Source: Paenibacillus albus (GTDB lineage Bacteria > Bacillota > Bacilli > Paenibacillales > Paenibacillaceae). Taken from it: 64,000 bases of DNA. Positions 19,130 to 28,793 of the stretch are shown one piece after another. The stretch is taken from positions 1,874,501 to 1,938,500 of the forward strand of contig NZ_CP034437.1 of NCBI RefSeq assembly GCF_003952225.1. Reading direction: 5' to 3'. How positions within the stretch are numbered: position 1 is the stretch's first letter; each line of letters starts with the position of its first letter. Both the position numbers and the translations under genes were made by a program. Below the pieces are notes generated by a model. The model was not told the DNA's origin. It searched no databases and worked only from the letters and a program-made list of their open reading frames with translations.

Positions 19130-20044
19130 ATGAGCATGACGAACATGAATCGAAGCTCGCCAGGTCATCGGTTCCGAGAGGCGCTGCAGCAGGAGAAGCC
19201 GCTGCAAATTGCCGGAGCCATTAATGCCTACTCGGCGATACTGGCGCAATCGGCCGGGTTTCGCGCACTCTATGTATCGGGGGCGGGGGTGGCGAACGCC
19301 TCCTTCGGCCTGCCCGATCTTGGCATCACCACACAAGGAGATGTGCTAGAGGATGTGCGGCGTATCAGCAGCGCCACAGAGCTGCCGCTGCTCGTGGATG
19401 CGGATACCGGCTTCGGCTCGGCCTTCAATATTGCAAGGACGGTTCGAGAGATGATCCGCGCCGGAGCTGCGGGCATCCATATTGAAGATCAGGTCGCCGC
19501 CAAGAGATGCGGGCATCGTCCGAACAAAGCGATCGTGAGCACAGCTGAGATGGCGGATCGGATAAAGGCAGCGGCGGACGCGAAGAGCGATGCGGATTTT
19601 GTGCTGATGGCGCGCACGGATGCGCTTGCTTCGGAAGGGATGGAGGGTGCTGTCGCAAGATCGCTCGTTTATGTGGAGGCAGGGGCGGACATGATTTTTC
19701 TCGAGGCTGCGGTCAGCTTGAACGATTATGCCGACTTCACCTCGCAAGTGAGCGTGCCGGTGCTTGCGAACATTACGGAGTTCGGGCGAACGCCATTGTT
19801 CACCTTGGAAGAGCTCGCCGGCGTTGGCGTGTCAATGGTGCTCTATCCGCTCTCGGCATTCCGAGCGATGAACGCGGCTGCGCTGAAGGTTTACACCACG
19901 CTTCGATCGCAAGGGACGCAGGCGAGTGTGCTTAGCGACATGCAGACGAGGGAGGAGCTATATCGCTACTTAGGCTACTACGAGTATGAGCGCAAGCTGG
20001 ATGCGCTCTTCGCGCAAGTTGACGAGCCGGATGAGGGGGAGTGA
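19130..20044 (+). CDS. prpB: 2-methylisocitrate lyase
   Basis: A 304-residue enzyme of the isocitrate lyase/PEP mutase family. It has the start [20 protein letters not shown], the metal-binding segment [32 protein letters not shown] with the catalytic cysteine in [22 protein letters not shown] and [17 protein letters not shown]. It splits 2-methylisocitrate to succinate and pyruvate, the last step of the methylcitrate cycle. AAAGGAGTGAG lies about 11 bases before the ATG. The next gene starts 3 bases after the stop. Bacillus calls the equivalent mmgF/yqiQ. Confidence 0.94.
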   Translation: MSMTNMNRSSPGHRFREALQQEKPLQIAGAINAYSAILAQSAGFRALYVSGAGVANASFGLPDLGITTQGDVLEDVRRISSATELPLLVDADTGFGSAFNIARTVREMIRAGAAGIHIEDQVAAKRCGHRPNKAIVSTAEMADRIKAAADAKSDADFVLMARTDALASEGMEGAVARSLVYVEAGADMIFLEAAVSLNDYADFTSQVSVPVLANITEFGRTPLFTLEELAGVGVSMVLYPLSAFRAMNAAALKVYTTLRSQGTQASVLSDMQTREELYRYLGYYEYERKLDALFAQVDEPDEGE

Positions 20045-20047
20045 ACG

Positions 20048-21325
20048 ATGGCTGTGAAGAAGCCCGGAGGCTTGGCCGGTATTGAGGCCGGTTCCACGGC
20101 AATCAGCACGGTTGGAAAAGATGGCCGAGGCCTTACATACCGAGGCTATTCGATTGAAGATTTGGCAGAGCACGGCAGCTTCGAGGAAACGGCGTATTTG
20201 CTCATTCGAGGCAAGCTGCCCAATATCGACGAGCTTACGAGCTACCGCCGCAAGCTGGCGGACGCGAGTGTCTTGCCGGAGACGCTGAAGCGCATACTGG
20301 AGCTGCTCCCATCGGATGCGCATCCGATGGAGGTGCTGCAGGTTGGCTGCACCGCGCTCGGCACCATGGAGCCGGAGACGGCTGCGCGGACGACTGCAGA
20401 TCTCGCAGATCGACTTATTGCGCTGACCGGGCCGATGCTGCTGCATTGGTATCACTATCACCGCGGCGCTGCGCGGGCCGAACCTCCTCCGGCCGTCGAT
20501 GCCGCAGGAGCAGACGCTCAGCCTTCGGCTCTCGTCATTACCGCAGATACAGATGAGGATGACCCGCAAGCTGATGAACAGCAAACGCCAGCGGGAGTAT
20601 CCGCATCTCCTACGTCAGCCTCAGCAGATCCGCAAGACTACGACTTCGACAATTACAGCGTTGCCGGTCATTTCCTCTATCTGCTGCACGGGCGCCACGC
20701 CGAGCGCGCAGCGATTCGTGTCTTCGATGTATCGCTGGTGCTCTACGCCGAGCATGAGTTCAATGCCTCGACGTTCGCTGCACGGGTGACCGCTTCGACC
20801 TTGTCCAATTACCATTCGTGTATCGCTACAGGCATCGGTACGCTGCGCGGCAACCTGCATGGCGGAGCGAACGAAGCGGTGATGGAGCTGATCACCTCCT
20901 TCGAGACGCCGGAGGAAGCAGAGGCAGGCACACGCGAACGGCTCACGGCGAAGCAGCTCATCATGGGCTTCGGACACCGCGTGTACACGGTGTCTGATCC
21001 ACGCTCGGATATTATTAAGAAATGGTCGGAGACGCTCTCGCTCTGGGCGCAGGATGGGCAGCTTTATGCGATTTCCGAAGCGATTGAAGGCGTAATGCGG
21101 CAGGAGAAGGGATTATTCCCGAACCTTGATTTCTACAGCGCTTCCGCTTATCACTTCATGGGAGTCCCTACGCCGATGTTTACGCCGATCTTCGTCATCT
21201 CCCGGATTACAGGCTGGACCGCCCATATTATCGAACAGCGGCTCAATAATCGTCTGATTCGTCCATCAGCGGCGTATATCGGACCTGACAACCAACCGTG
21301 GGTCGATGTGCATGCGCGATTTTAG
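20048..21325 (+). CDS. prpC: 2-methylcitrate/citrate synthase with acidic insert
   Basis: A 425-residue citrate-synthase-family protein, about 50 longer than usual (near 370). N-terminal GLAGIEAGSTAIS and LTYRGYSIEDLA, later HFLYLLHGR, LYAEHEFNASTFAARV, GNLHGGANEAVMEL, MGFGHRVYTVSDPRSDI and the C-terminal RPSAAYIGP are family motifs with the catalytic His and Asp residues. It condenses propionyl-CoA (or acetyl-CoA) with oxaloacetate. The extra residues form one Ala/Pro/Asp-rich stretch at about 141-199 (EPPPAVDAAGADAQ...TDEDDPQADEQQ), in the loop before the IAGHFLYLLHG helix, and the reading frame is intact on both sides. Methylcitrate specificity is inferred from the neighbours. Confidence 0.92.
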   Translation: MAVKKPGGLAGIEAGSTAISTVGKDGRGLTYRGYSIEDLAEHGSFEETAYLLIRGKLPNIDELTSYRRKLADASVLPETLKRILELLPSDAHPMEVLQVGCTALGTMEPETAARTTADLADRLIALTGPMLLHWYHYHRGAARAEPPPAVDAAGADAQPSALVITADTDEDDPQADEQQTPAGVSASPTSASADPQDYDFDNYSVAGHFLYLLHGRHAERAAIRVFDVSLVLYAEHEFNASTFAARVTASTLSNYHSCIATGIGTLRGNLHGGANEAVMELITSFETPEEAEAGTRERLTAKQLIMGFGHRVYTVSDPRSDIIKKWSETLSLWAQDGQLYAISEAIEGVMRQEKGLFPNLDFYSASAYHFMGVPTPMFTPIFVISRITGWTAHIIEQRLNNRLIRPSAAYIGPDNQPWVDVHARF

Positions 21326-21344
21326 ATTGAGATGAGGAATCGAG

Positions 21345-22826
21345 GTGCTCTACGTGGGAGACGAACATGGATATGGAACTGGTCATAGCGGGAACAACAA
21401 ACGGCCAGAGCCGGACCAAGTGCTCGTTGACATGGCTGACTATGTGACGAGTGCTGTCATCGACAGTGACCTCGCTTACGAGACGGCGCGGTACTGTCTG
21501 ATGGATACGCTCGGCTGCGGCATTCTGGCTCTCCGATATCCCGCCTGCACGAAGCTGCTCGGCCCTATTGTCCCCGGAGCGGAGCTGGCCTCCGGCGTTC
21601 CTGTTCCAGGCACAAGCTACCGGCTCGATCCGGTAACGGCGGCATTCAACATCGGGTCAATGATTCGGTGGCTTGATTATAACGATACGTGGCTTGCGGC
21701 GGAATGGGGCCATCCTTCCGACAATCTTGGGGCTATTCTGGCTGCGGCCGATTATACGAGCAGGCTTCGCCTTGCAGCCGGCGAGCAGGCGCTGACGATG
21801 CGCGATGTGCTGACGGCAATGATTAAGGCGCATGAGCTGCAGGGCGTGATGGCGCTTGAGAACAGCTTCAACCGCGTCGGCCTCGATCACGTTGTGCTCG
21901 TCAAAGTCGCATCGACGGCGGTTGCCACGGGTCTGCTGGGAGGCAGCAAGCCTGACATTATCAATGCGCTCTCGCACGCTTGGCTGGACGGTCAAGCGCT
22001 GCGCACATATCGACATGCGCCGAATACCGGCTCCCGCAAGTCGTGGGCCGCGGGCGATGCGACAAGCCGCGCGCTGCGGCTTGCCTTCATTGTACAGCGG
22101 GGGGAGATGGGCTATCCGTCGGCGTTATCGGCGAAAGGATGGGGATTCTATGATGTATCTTTCAAAAGCAGGCCGTTCCAACTTAGCCGTACATACGGCT
22201 CCTACGTCATGGAGAATGTACTATTCAAAATTTCCTTCCCCGCCGAGTTCCACGCACAAACGGCGGTGGAGAGCGCGATCAATCTGCATCCGGAGGTCGC
22301 AAGCCGATTAGACGATATTGCGAGCATTCGCATTCGGACGCATGAGTCTGCGATTCGCATCATCGACAAGAAGGGGCCGCTGCATAACCCGGCGGACCGC
22401 GATCATTGCTTGCAATATATGACCGCTGTCGGGCTGCTGCACGGGTGTTTGACGGCGGATCATTACGAGGACGATGCGGCTGCAGATCCGCGCATCGACC
22501 AGCTGCGCAGCTTGATGGAAGTGACAGAGCATGAGCCGTATTCGGTCGATTACCTCGATCCGGAGAAACGCTCGATCGCGAGCAGCGTGCAGGTGCTCTT
22601 CAAGGACGGCAGCGCGACAGCGGAGGTTGCGACGGAGTATCCTATTGGGCATAAGCGGCGCAGAAGCGATGGCATTCCGTTATTGATCCAGAAATTCGAG
22701 GCGAATCTGGCGACGAGATATGACGCCGATCAGGCGCAGCGAATTATTAATTTATGCAAGGATCAAAAGCAGCTAGAGGCAATGACGGTCCCTGCGTTCA
22801 TGGATATGCTTGCGCTGAATGAATGA
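21345..22826 (+). CDS. mmgE: 2-methylcitrate dehydratase (MmgE/PrpD family)
   Basis: A 493-residue MmgE/PrpD protein: [74 protein letters not shown] and [14 protein letters not shown]. It dehydrates 2-methylcitrate to 2-methyl-cis-aconitate. It starts with GTG at 21345, with GATGAGGAAT about 6-10 bases upstream, 19 bases after the synthase stop. It closes the seven-gene operon; a terminator follows 52 bases later. Confidence 0.93.
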   Translation: MLYVGDEHGYGTGHSGNNKRPEPDQVLVDMADYVTSAVIDSDLAYETARYCLMDTLGCGILALRYPACTKLLGPIVPGAELASGVPVPGTSYRLDPVTAAFNIGSMIRWLDYNDTWLAAEWGHPSDNLGAILAAADYTSRLRLAAGEQALTMRDVLTAMIKAHELQGVMALENSFNRVGLDHVVLVKVASTAVATGLLGGSKPDIINALSHAWLDGQALRTYRHAPNTGSRKSWAAGDATSRALRLAFIVQRGEMGYPSALSAKGWGFYDVSFKSRPFQLSRTYGSYVMENVLFKISFPAEFHAQTAVESAINLHPEVASRLDDIASIRIRTHESAIRIIDKKGPLHNPADRDHCLQYMTAVGLLHGCLTADHYEDDAAADPRIDQLRSLMEVTEHEPYSVDYLDPEKRSIASSVQVLFKDGSATAEVATEYPIGHKRRRSDGIPLLIQKFEANLATRYDADQAQRIINLCKDQKQLEAMTVPAFMDMLALNE

Positions 22827-22878
22827 GTAACCCGCACCATCGCTTGGCATAAGGCCTGCCACGCAAAACAGCATGAAA

Positions 22879-22903
22879 AAAGCCGCCCACAAAGGGCGGC
22901 TTT
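22879..22903. terminator. Bidirectional terminator between mmgE and kimA
   Basis: A 10-bp perfect stem (22879-22888 with 22894-22903) and a 5-base loop, with A-runs before and TTTCTCT after. It lies between two convergent genes. Confidence 0.85.
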
Positions 22904-22911
22904 CTCTCGAT

Positions 22912-24729
22912 TTATTTGTGCAAACGGTAAGGCACCGTCGCGATTACGACATCCTTCTGCGTGAACAGGTACGCCCGCAGCAGCAAGCTGGATTGGTTGT
23001 GCAGAATATTGTGCCACCAATGCTTGGTGATGAACTGCGGAATCAAGACCGTAATATGGTCGGTCTCTTGCGTCTTCCATTCCACCGTCTCGATGAAGCG
23101 GACCAACGGACGGATAATGCTGCGATAGCTGGAGCGCAGGACGATCAGACGGACGCCTGGGTCCCACTCTTCCCATTTGCGCTCGAGACGCTCGATCTCT
23201 TCTTCGTCAAAGCCGACGTAGACGGCTACAACGTTGTCCGTCAACGATTTGGCATAGCTGATCGATTGGAGAACGACTTGCGTAATGCCGGCGACAGGTA
23301 CGACGATCGTGCTGCCTTTAATCGCAGGTTTCTCTTTATCAATGTTCACTCGCAGCTCGTCGGCTGTGTTTTGATAGTGACGGTTGATTTTGAAGAAGCC
23401 CATAATAACGATCGGCAAGAAGATGAAGACCATCCAGATCTGGCTAAACTTTGTGAAAATAAAGATGAGCGTAATGATGAGCGTTGTCAGCATCCCGATC
23501 GTGTTGACGCATAGACCGATACCCCATCTGGCAGGCTTCAGCTTAATCCAGCGAACCATCATGCCTAGCTGAGATAAGGTGAACGGAATGAATACGCCGA
23601 CTGCATAGAGCGGGATCAGATTCTCGGTGTCACCGTGGAACACCACAACAAGCACTGCCGAGAATACGCCTAGAAAAATAATGCCGTTCGAGAAGCCGAG
23701 ACGGTCGCCGCGCACTTTGAAGGCGTTCGGCATGTATTTGTCCTTCGCCAGCATGAAGGCAAGCAGCGGGAACGCGGAGTAAGCCGTGTTGGCTGCCAAG
23801 AACAGGATTAGCGCCGTAATCGCTTGAATCGCGTAATAGATCATGCCGCGCCCGAAGGTTGCATTGGCGATTTGGGAAACGACGGTTTCCTTCTCGTTCG
23901 GCACAATGCCGTACCAGTAAGCGAGCAAGCTGATGCCGATAAACATTGCGCCGAGAATCGTGCCCATCATAACGAGCGTAATGGCAGCGTTGCGTTCTTC
24001 CGGCTTCTTGAAGTTCGGAATGGCATTCGACACAGCCTCGACGCCGGTTAGGGCGGAACAGCCGGAGCTGAATGCCTTCAGCAGCATGAACAAGCTTATG
24101 TTCGACACGGCCGTTCCGATCTCCGGAATGTCGGAATGCACGCCGTGCACGATAACTTTAAAGACGCCACCGATAATGAGGATGAAGACGGCGATAACGA
24201 ACAAGTAGACGGGATAAGCGAGCACCGAAGCCGATTCCCCGATTCCCCGCAGGTTCATGATGGTGAGGAACACGATCATGATCAGCGCGATGAACACCCG
24301 GTGATCATGCAGCGACGGGAACGCCGATGTGATTGCGTCCGTTCCTGCCGAGGAGCTAACGGCCACCGTCAAGATGTAGTCAACGAGCAGGGAGCCGCCG
24401 GCGAGCAAGCCCGTCGATACGCCTAAATTATCCTTGGCGACAATGTAGGCGCCGCCACCCTTAGGGTAGGCGTAGATCGTTTGGCGATACGATATGATAA
24501 GTACGAGCAGCAGCCCGAGAACCGCGATCGAGATCGGAATGGAGTACCAGACCGCTGCGAAGCCTGCAGCAATCAAGACGAGCAGAATCTGCTCCGTTCC
24601 GTACGCGACCGACGACAAGGCGTCGGATGACAGCACGGCGAGTGCCTTCAGCTTGCTAAGCCTTTCTCCTTCCAATTCCGCGCTCTTCATCGGACGCCCG
24701 ATTAAAAACCGTTTAAATCGGCTAATCAT
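22912..24729 (-). CDS. kimA: High-affinity potassium importer KimA (YdaO-like)
   Basis: A 605-residue APC-superfamily protein. The N-terminus (RFLIGRPMKSAELEGERLSK, then ALAVLSSDALSSVAYGTEQILLVL) and YAYPKGGGAYIVAKDNLG, GGSLLVDYILTVAVSSSAGTDAITSAFPSLH closely resemble Bacillus KimA (formerly YdaO, 607 residues). About twelve hydrophobic segments occupy residues 30-460; a cytosolic C-terminal domain (about 470-605) is soluble. KimA takes up potassium with protons and in Bacillus is inhibited by c-di-AMP. The ATG at 24729 has GAGGATGAG upstream. I see no c-di-AMP (ydaO-type) riboswitch in the upstream DNA, unlike Bacillus subtilis. Confidence 0.88.
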   Translation of the reverse strand: MISRFKRFLIGRPMKSAELEGERLSKLKALAVLSSDALSSVAYGTEQILLVLIAAGFAAVWYSIPISIAVLGLLLVLIISYRQTIYAYPKGGGAYIVAKDNLGVSTGLLAGGSLLVDYILTVAVSSSAGTDAITSAFPSLHDHRVFIALIMIVFLTIMNLRGIGESASVLAYPVYLFVIAVFILIIGGVFKVIVHGVHSDIPEIGTAVSNISLFMLLKAFSSGCSALTGVEAVSNAIPNFKKPEERNAAITLVMMGTILGAMFIGISLLAYWYGIVPNEKETVVSQIANATFGRGMIYYAIQAITALILFLAANTAYSAFPLLAFMLAKDKYMPNAFKVRGDRLGFSNGIIFLGVFSAVLVVVFHGDTENLIPLYAVGVFIPFTLSQLGMMVRWIKLKPARWGIGLCVNTIGMLTTLIITLIFIFTKFSQIWMVFIFLPIVIMGFFKINRHYQNTADELRVNIDKEKPAIKGSTIVVPVAGITQVVLQSISYAKSLTDNVVAVYVGFDEEEIERLERKWEEWDPGVRLIVLRSSYRSIIRPLVRFIETVEWKTQETDHITVLIPQFITKHWWHNILHNQSSLLLRAYLFTQKDVVIATVPYRLHK

Positions 24730-24960
24730 GGGGTAATTCTCATCCTCTTTTCTTCACCGTATAAGGTAAAAGTTCACTTTCATCTCAAGGATTGTATTAG
24801 AATATCCGAAATGAACAAATTTCATTATATCAAAAATATGGTTGGTTGAAAGATACAGTTTCGTGAATCGCAAACATTTAGTTGAAGGCACATGGCGCGG
24901 TGGTATACTTGGGGTAACCTGCCGCCACATAATGAGGCGGATAGAGAAGAGGAGATTACG

Positions 24961-25788
24961 ATGAAACCGCCGATCAAATGGGATGGACACACGCACACTA
25001 AATTTTGCTATCACGGTAATGATGCTGAACAGGAACTGTACGTCGATCGCGCGATCGAGCTTGGTTTCGAGCGTTATTCCATTACGGAGCATCCGCCGCT
25101 GCCGGTGAACTGGATATCGGATGAGAAGCTGATGCGGGAGCTTGCTATGCCAAGTGAAGAGCTGCCTTTGTATAAGGAGTATGCCAAATCCATCAAGCAG
25201 AAGTACGAAGGCCGTATCGAAATTGCAGTTGGGCTTGAGCTTGATTATCTGCATGGCAATCTATCATTTACGGAAGCGATTTTAGACCGTTACGAGAAGG
25301 AACTGGAGGATGTCGTCTACTCGGTTCACTATTTGCAGGGCAAGGGCGGCGGAATGAAGTGCATCGACTTCACTGCAGATGATTTTGCCGAGAATCTGCT
25401 CTCCTATTACGGCTCGATGGAGAAGGTCGTCGACGAATATTACAACCATGTGGAGCTGGCGATAGAATTCGCTTCGAAGCTGCCAATGCGCAAGCGAATC
25501 GGCCATATTAATTTAATAGAGAAATTCTCGCTGAAGCTGCCGCCTATTGATGAGGCACAGATCAAGAGCAGACTTACCGCTATTCTGCCGAAGCTTGAGC
25601 AAGGCGGAGTTGGCATTGATGTGAATACTGCGGGACTGCGCGTGGTAACATGCGGCAAGCCTTACGTGCCGGAATGGTTTATGGCTGAATGTGCGGCGCG
25701 AGACATCGCCCTCGTCTATGGATCGGATTCGCATCGTCCCGATCATGTCGGCTTAGGTTACGAGTGGTTCGAGGCTAATTTGCGTTAG
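24961..25788 (+). CDS. PHP-type histidinol-phosphatase (HisJ/HisK-like)
   Basis: A 275-residue PHP-domain hydrolase: the first metal motif DGHTHTKFCYHG, YSITEHPPLP, GLELDYL, VVYSVHYL, RIGHINLIEKF and a final YGSDSHRPDHVG. These His/Asp/Glu residues form the PHP metal cluster. The family's best-known role is histidinol phosphate dephosphorylation in histidine synthesis, but no his gene is near and other phosphoesters are possible. The ATG at 24961 follows AGAAGAGGAG by about 8 bases; the upstream extension in frame is rejected. Confidence 0.87.
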   Translation: MKPPIKWDGHTHTKFCYHGNDAEQELYVDRAIELGFERYSITEHPPLPVNWISDEKLMRELAMPSEELPLYKEYAKSIKQKYEGRIEIAVGLELDYLHGNLSFTEAILDRYEKELEDVVYSVHYLQGKGGGMKCIDFTADDFAENLLSYYGSMEKVVDEYYNHVELAIEFASKLPMRKRIGHINLIEKFSLKLPPIDEAQIKSRLTAILPKLEQGGVGIDVNTAGLRVVTCGKPYVPEWFMAECAARDIALVYGSDSHRPDHVGLGYEWFEANLR

Positions 25789-25826
25789 TGATTGACACCA
25801 TTCTAGTTAAAAAGGATTGATGTAAC

Positions 25827-26567
25827 ATGGCGCAAACCGTCGCGCAAGCGTTTGATCCGAGTATTTGGCATATCAGCAATATGGAATTGACGCTTCGGCT
25901 CGTGCTTGCACTCGTGCTCGGCGGGTTGATCGGGCTTGAACGCGAGCTCGGCGGGCATTCTGCGGGATTTCGGACGCATATTCTTGTTTGTGTAGGTTCA
26001 GCGGCAATTGTATTGCTCTCCATGTATGGCTTCTCGGAGTTTGCTGCCGACCCGAATGTTAGGCTGGACCCGTCGCGCCTTGCCGCGCAAGTCGTTAGCG
26101 GTATCGGCTTCCTCGGTGCAGGCACGATACTGCGAACGGGGATCACGGTGTCAGGGCTGACGACTGCAGCTTCGCTCTGGGTCGTGGCGGCGATTGGGCT
26201 GACGGTCGGAGCGGGATTCTATTACGGCTCGGCCGTGCTTACTTTTCTCGTTGTCGTCAGTTTATTCGTACTTAATAAGTTTGAGAAGAAGTTCTCGCGA
26301 GCGAAGAGCAAGCGGGATATCGTTCTGAAAATGACGAAGGATTCGGCATGCCTCAGCAATGTCGTTACGGAGCTGCACCACTTCGGCATTCAGATAAGCA
26401 AAATCATCGTAGAGAACGAGGAAGCTGCCGCAGGAGACATTGCGGAAATGCTGATCGTCAGGCTGCAAGTGAAGCTTAACTATAAGAAGCGGTTCGAGGA
26501 AGTCATCGTATCGCTTGCAACGATTACAGGCGTTATCGGCATCGAATCCGGCGGTGAATCGCTCTAG
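25827..26567 (+). CDS. MgtC/SapB-family membrane protein
   Basis: A 246-residue membrane protein. Signature segments are LVLALVLGGLIGLERELGG, AGFRTHILVCVGSAAIVLLS, VVSGIGFLGAGTILR and GLTTAASLWVVAAIGLTVGAG, giving four or five membrane helices to about residue 150; a soluble ACT-like C-terminal domain follows (about 165-246). MgtC proteins help cells at low magnesium or low pH, in some cases by inhibiting ATP synthase; the role here is not known. The AAGGATTGATG region precedes the ATG by about 10 bases. Confidence 0.88.
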   Translation: MAQTVAQAFDPSIWHISNMELTLRLVLALVLGGLIGLERELGGHSAGFRTHILVCVGSAAIVLLSMYGFSEFAADPNVRLDPSRLAAQVVSGIGFLGAGTILRTGITVSGLTTAASLWVVAAIGLTVGAGFYYGSAVLTFLVVVSLFVLNKFEKKFSRAKSKRDIVLKMTKDSACLSNVVTELHHFGIQISKIIVENEEAAAGDIAEMLIVRLQVKLNYKKRFEEVIVSLATITGVIGIESGGESL

Positions 26568-26604
26568 CGTACGTATCCAGACATGGCATGGGAGATGATA
26601 GGGG

Positions 26605-27555
26605 ATGAGAGAATTGAATCAATCATTGCATTACCGCGAGGACGGCACGTTCACGATCGTACAATTTACTGATTTGCACTGGCAGAATGGGGAACCTGAC
26701 GATGTGCTGACGAAGCTGCTGATGGAGCTTGTGCTGGATCAGACATCTCCCGATCTTGTTGTATTTACCGGCGATTTGATCTATAGCAAAGATTGCATCG
26801 ATGAGAAGCAGTCGCTGCGCGACGCGGTTCGTCCGGTGGAAGATAGGGGCATCCCTTGGGCGGCCGTGTATGGCAATCATGATTCGGAGCATCTCGTGAC
26901 GCGGGATGAGTTGATGAAGGTTCAGCGGGAGCATAAGCATTGCCTTAGCAGCGCCGGACCCGAGGATATTCATGGCGTAGGCAATTATGTACTTCTGCTC
27001 AAAGCGCATGGCAGCGATAAGCCGGAGCACGCGCTCTATATGTTCGACAGCGGCAGCTATTCCTCGCTGCCACAGCTAGAGGGCTATGAATGGATTCACC
27101 GCGACCAGATCGAATGGTATGTGTCGCAGTCTAAGGCACTGCGCGCGGCGAATGGCGGAGAGCCGCTGCCGGCACTCGCTTTCTTCCATATTCCGCTTCC
27201 GGAGTATGACGAGGTGTGGGAGAAGGAGCTGTGCTTCGGCAGCAAGCATGAGGGCGTTGCCAGCCCGCGGATCAATTCGGGCCTATTCGCGGCGATGATG
27301 GAGATGGGCGATGTGGGCGGCACCTTCTGCGGCCATGATCATGTGAACGATTATTGGGGCGCATTGCACGACATCCGGCTCTGCTATGGCAGGGCGACCG
27401 GTTATCAGACCTATGGACGCGAGGGCTTCCCGCGCGGCGCACGTATCATCCGATTAAAGCAAGGCGAGCGCGGCTTTGCGACCGAGCTTCGTCTTGACGA
27501 CGGCAGCGTCGTTCTCGAGCAAGAGGAGCATTACCCGAAGGGGATCGAGCTGTAG
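26605..27555 (+). CDS. Calcineurin-like metallophosphoesterase
   Basis: A 316-residue cytoplasmic metallophosphoesterase with the ordered metal motifs FTDLHWQ, LVVFTGDLIY, AVYGNHDSEH, FFHIPLPEY and GTFCGHDHVNDY. It resembles purple-acid-phosphatase-related phosphodiesterases seen in Paenibacillus and fungi. The substrate cannot be named. It starts 37 bases after the MgtC-like gene; GGGAGATGATAGGGG precedes the ATG directly. Confidence 0.9.
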   Translation: MRELNQSLHYREDGTFTIVQFTDLHWQNGEPDDVLTKLLMELVLDQTSPDLVVFTGDLIYSKDCIDEKQSLRDAVRPVEDRGIPWAAVYGNHDSEHLVTRDELMKVQREHKHCLSSAGPEDIHGVGNYVLLLKAHGSDKPEHALYMFDSGSYSSLPQLEGYEWIHRDQIEWYVSQSKALRAANGGEPLPALAFFHIPLPEYDEVWEKELCFGSKHEGVASPRINSGLFAAMMEMGDVGGTFCGHDHVNDYWGALHDIRLCYGRATGYQTYGREGFPRGARIIRLKQGERGFATELRLDDGSVVLEQEEHYPKGIEL

Positions 27556-27724
27556 CAGGTTGATTGTTGTAGAGTGAGGTTAGAGTGGGGAGGGCACGGC
27601 AAACTTCTGCTGGAATGAGCAGGAGGCGCAGTGCTCTTTTTTCGATGTGAGGAAGGCTCAATTGCTGAAATTTCGCTTGGCGTATGCTACCCTTAACTGT
27701 ATCGACTGTATGGGAGTTCGAAGT

Positions 27725-28285
27725 ATGATGAAAACAATATTAGTCAGTGGTTATCGGGCAACGGAGCTGGGCATCTTCTCCGCGAAGCATCCCGGTATCG
27801 CCATCATCAAGAAGGCGCTCACGAAGCAGATTACGGCGTTAGTCGAGGATGGACTCGAATGGGTGATCATCAGCGGCGGATGGGGCGTCGAGCTGTGGGC
27901 AGCGGAAGTGACAATCGAGCTGAAGAAGAGCTATGAGAACTTGCGGCTTGCGATTATAACGCCTTTTCTGGAGCAAGAAGAGAACTGGAATGAGCAGAAG
28001 AAAACGACGTACAGCGAGATTCTATCCGGAGCGGATTATGTGAACAGCGTTTCCAAGCAGAAGTACGCGGGACCGTGGCAGTTCAAGGCGAGAGACCGCT
28101 TCTTGCTCGACAACTCCGATGGGCTGCTGCTTATCTATGATGAGGAACGGGACGGCTCGCCTCGTTACTTGCTCGAGCTTGCGCGCGCTCACGCTGAAGT
28201 GACGCCGGACTACGGGATTATTACGATCTCAGGCCAGGATTTGCAAAATATCGCCGAGGATGAGCAGCAATACGATTATGAATAA
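27725..28285 (+). CDS. ypsA: YpsA-like SLOG-domain protein (DUF1273)
   Basis: A 186-residue protein: TILVSGYRATELGIF, WVIISGGWGVELWAAEV, LAIITPFLEQEENWNE, ADYVNSVSKQKYAGPWQFKARDRFLLDNSDGLLLIYDEERDGSPRYLLE in shorter recognisable blocks. This is the YpsA group of the SLOG nucleotide-binding superfamily; in Bacillus and Staphylococcus YpsA affects cell division. GGGAG lies 8 bases before the ATG at 27725; the upstream in-frame ATG at 27647 lacks a site. The next gene follows after 15 bases, so they form an operon. Confidence 0.88.
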   Translation: MMKTILVSGYRATELGIFSAKHPGIAIIKKALTKQITALVEDGLEWVIISGGWGVELWAAEVTIELKKSYENLRLAIITPFLEQEENWNEQKKTTYSEILSGADYVNSVSKQKYAGPWQFKARDRFLLDNSDGLLLIYDEERDGSPRYLLELARAHAEVTPDYGIITISGQDLQNIAEDEQQYDYE

Positions 28286-28300
28286 TTGGAGGTACGTGTA

Positions 28301-28639
28301 ATGCCGCAATTGACGGTTCGAGGAGTAGGCAATGAAACGCTAGCCCAGATAAGTGGGGCATTAATTGAGGAGCTGGCGCAAATTTGCGAGTGCGGGACAG
28401 ACAATTTCACGTTGGATAGTCTGCCGGTTGTATCGTTATTCGGCGGTGAAGTCGTGCCGACGTATCCGTTCGTCGAGGTTGCATGGTTCGACCGCGGGCA
28501 GCAGGTGCAGGACAAGCTCGCCGCAGCGCTGACACGCCATCTGCAGCAAGCCGGCGTCGCGGAGGTGGAAGTCGCGTTTAAGGTATACAAGGAGACGGCG
28601 TACTACATCAATGGTCAGCCGTGTTCGGCGGCAGAGTAG
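28301..28639 (+). CDS. DUF1904 family protein
   Basis: A 112-residue cytoplasmic protein: MPQLTVRGVG start, ISGALIEELAQICEC, the FPFVEVAWFDRGQ-like segment (YPFVEVAWFDRGQQVQD) and FKVYKETAYYINGQ end. It resembles the tautomerase-like DUF1904 family; no activity is known. The ATG at 28301 is preceded by TTGGAGGTACG at 8-9 bases. It is the second gene of a pair with ypsA and is followed by a strong terminator. Confidence 0.82.
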   Translation: MPQLTVRGVGNETLAQISGALIEELAQICECGTDNFTLDSLPVVSLFGGEVVPTYPFVEVAWFDRGQQVQDKLAAALTRHLQQAGVAEVEVAFKVYKETAYYINGQPCSAAE

Positions 28640-28734
28640 TCAAGAGAGCGACTACACCGGCGATTGCCAAACCACACATCCAACTCGGAAAGAGATAACG
28701 AAAGCCGTCAGCCATGCGGCTTTAATACGCATTC

Positions 28735-28787
28735 AGACAAATAAAACAGCCTGCACGGATTAACCGTGCAGGCTGTTTTATTTGTCT
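28735..28787. terminator. Strong bidirectional terminator
   Basis: A perfect 24-bp stem (28735-28758 with 28764-28787) and a 5-base loop, with A/T-rich stem ends. It separates the convergent DUF1904 and glycerophosphodiesterase genes. Confidence 0.92.
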
Positions 28788-28793
28788 ATGCGT

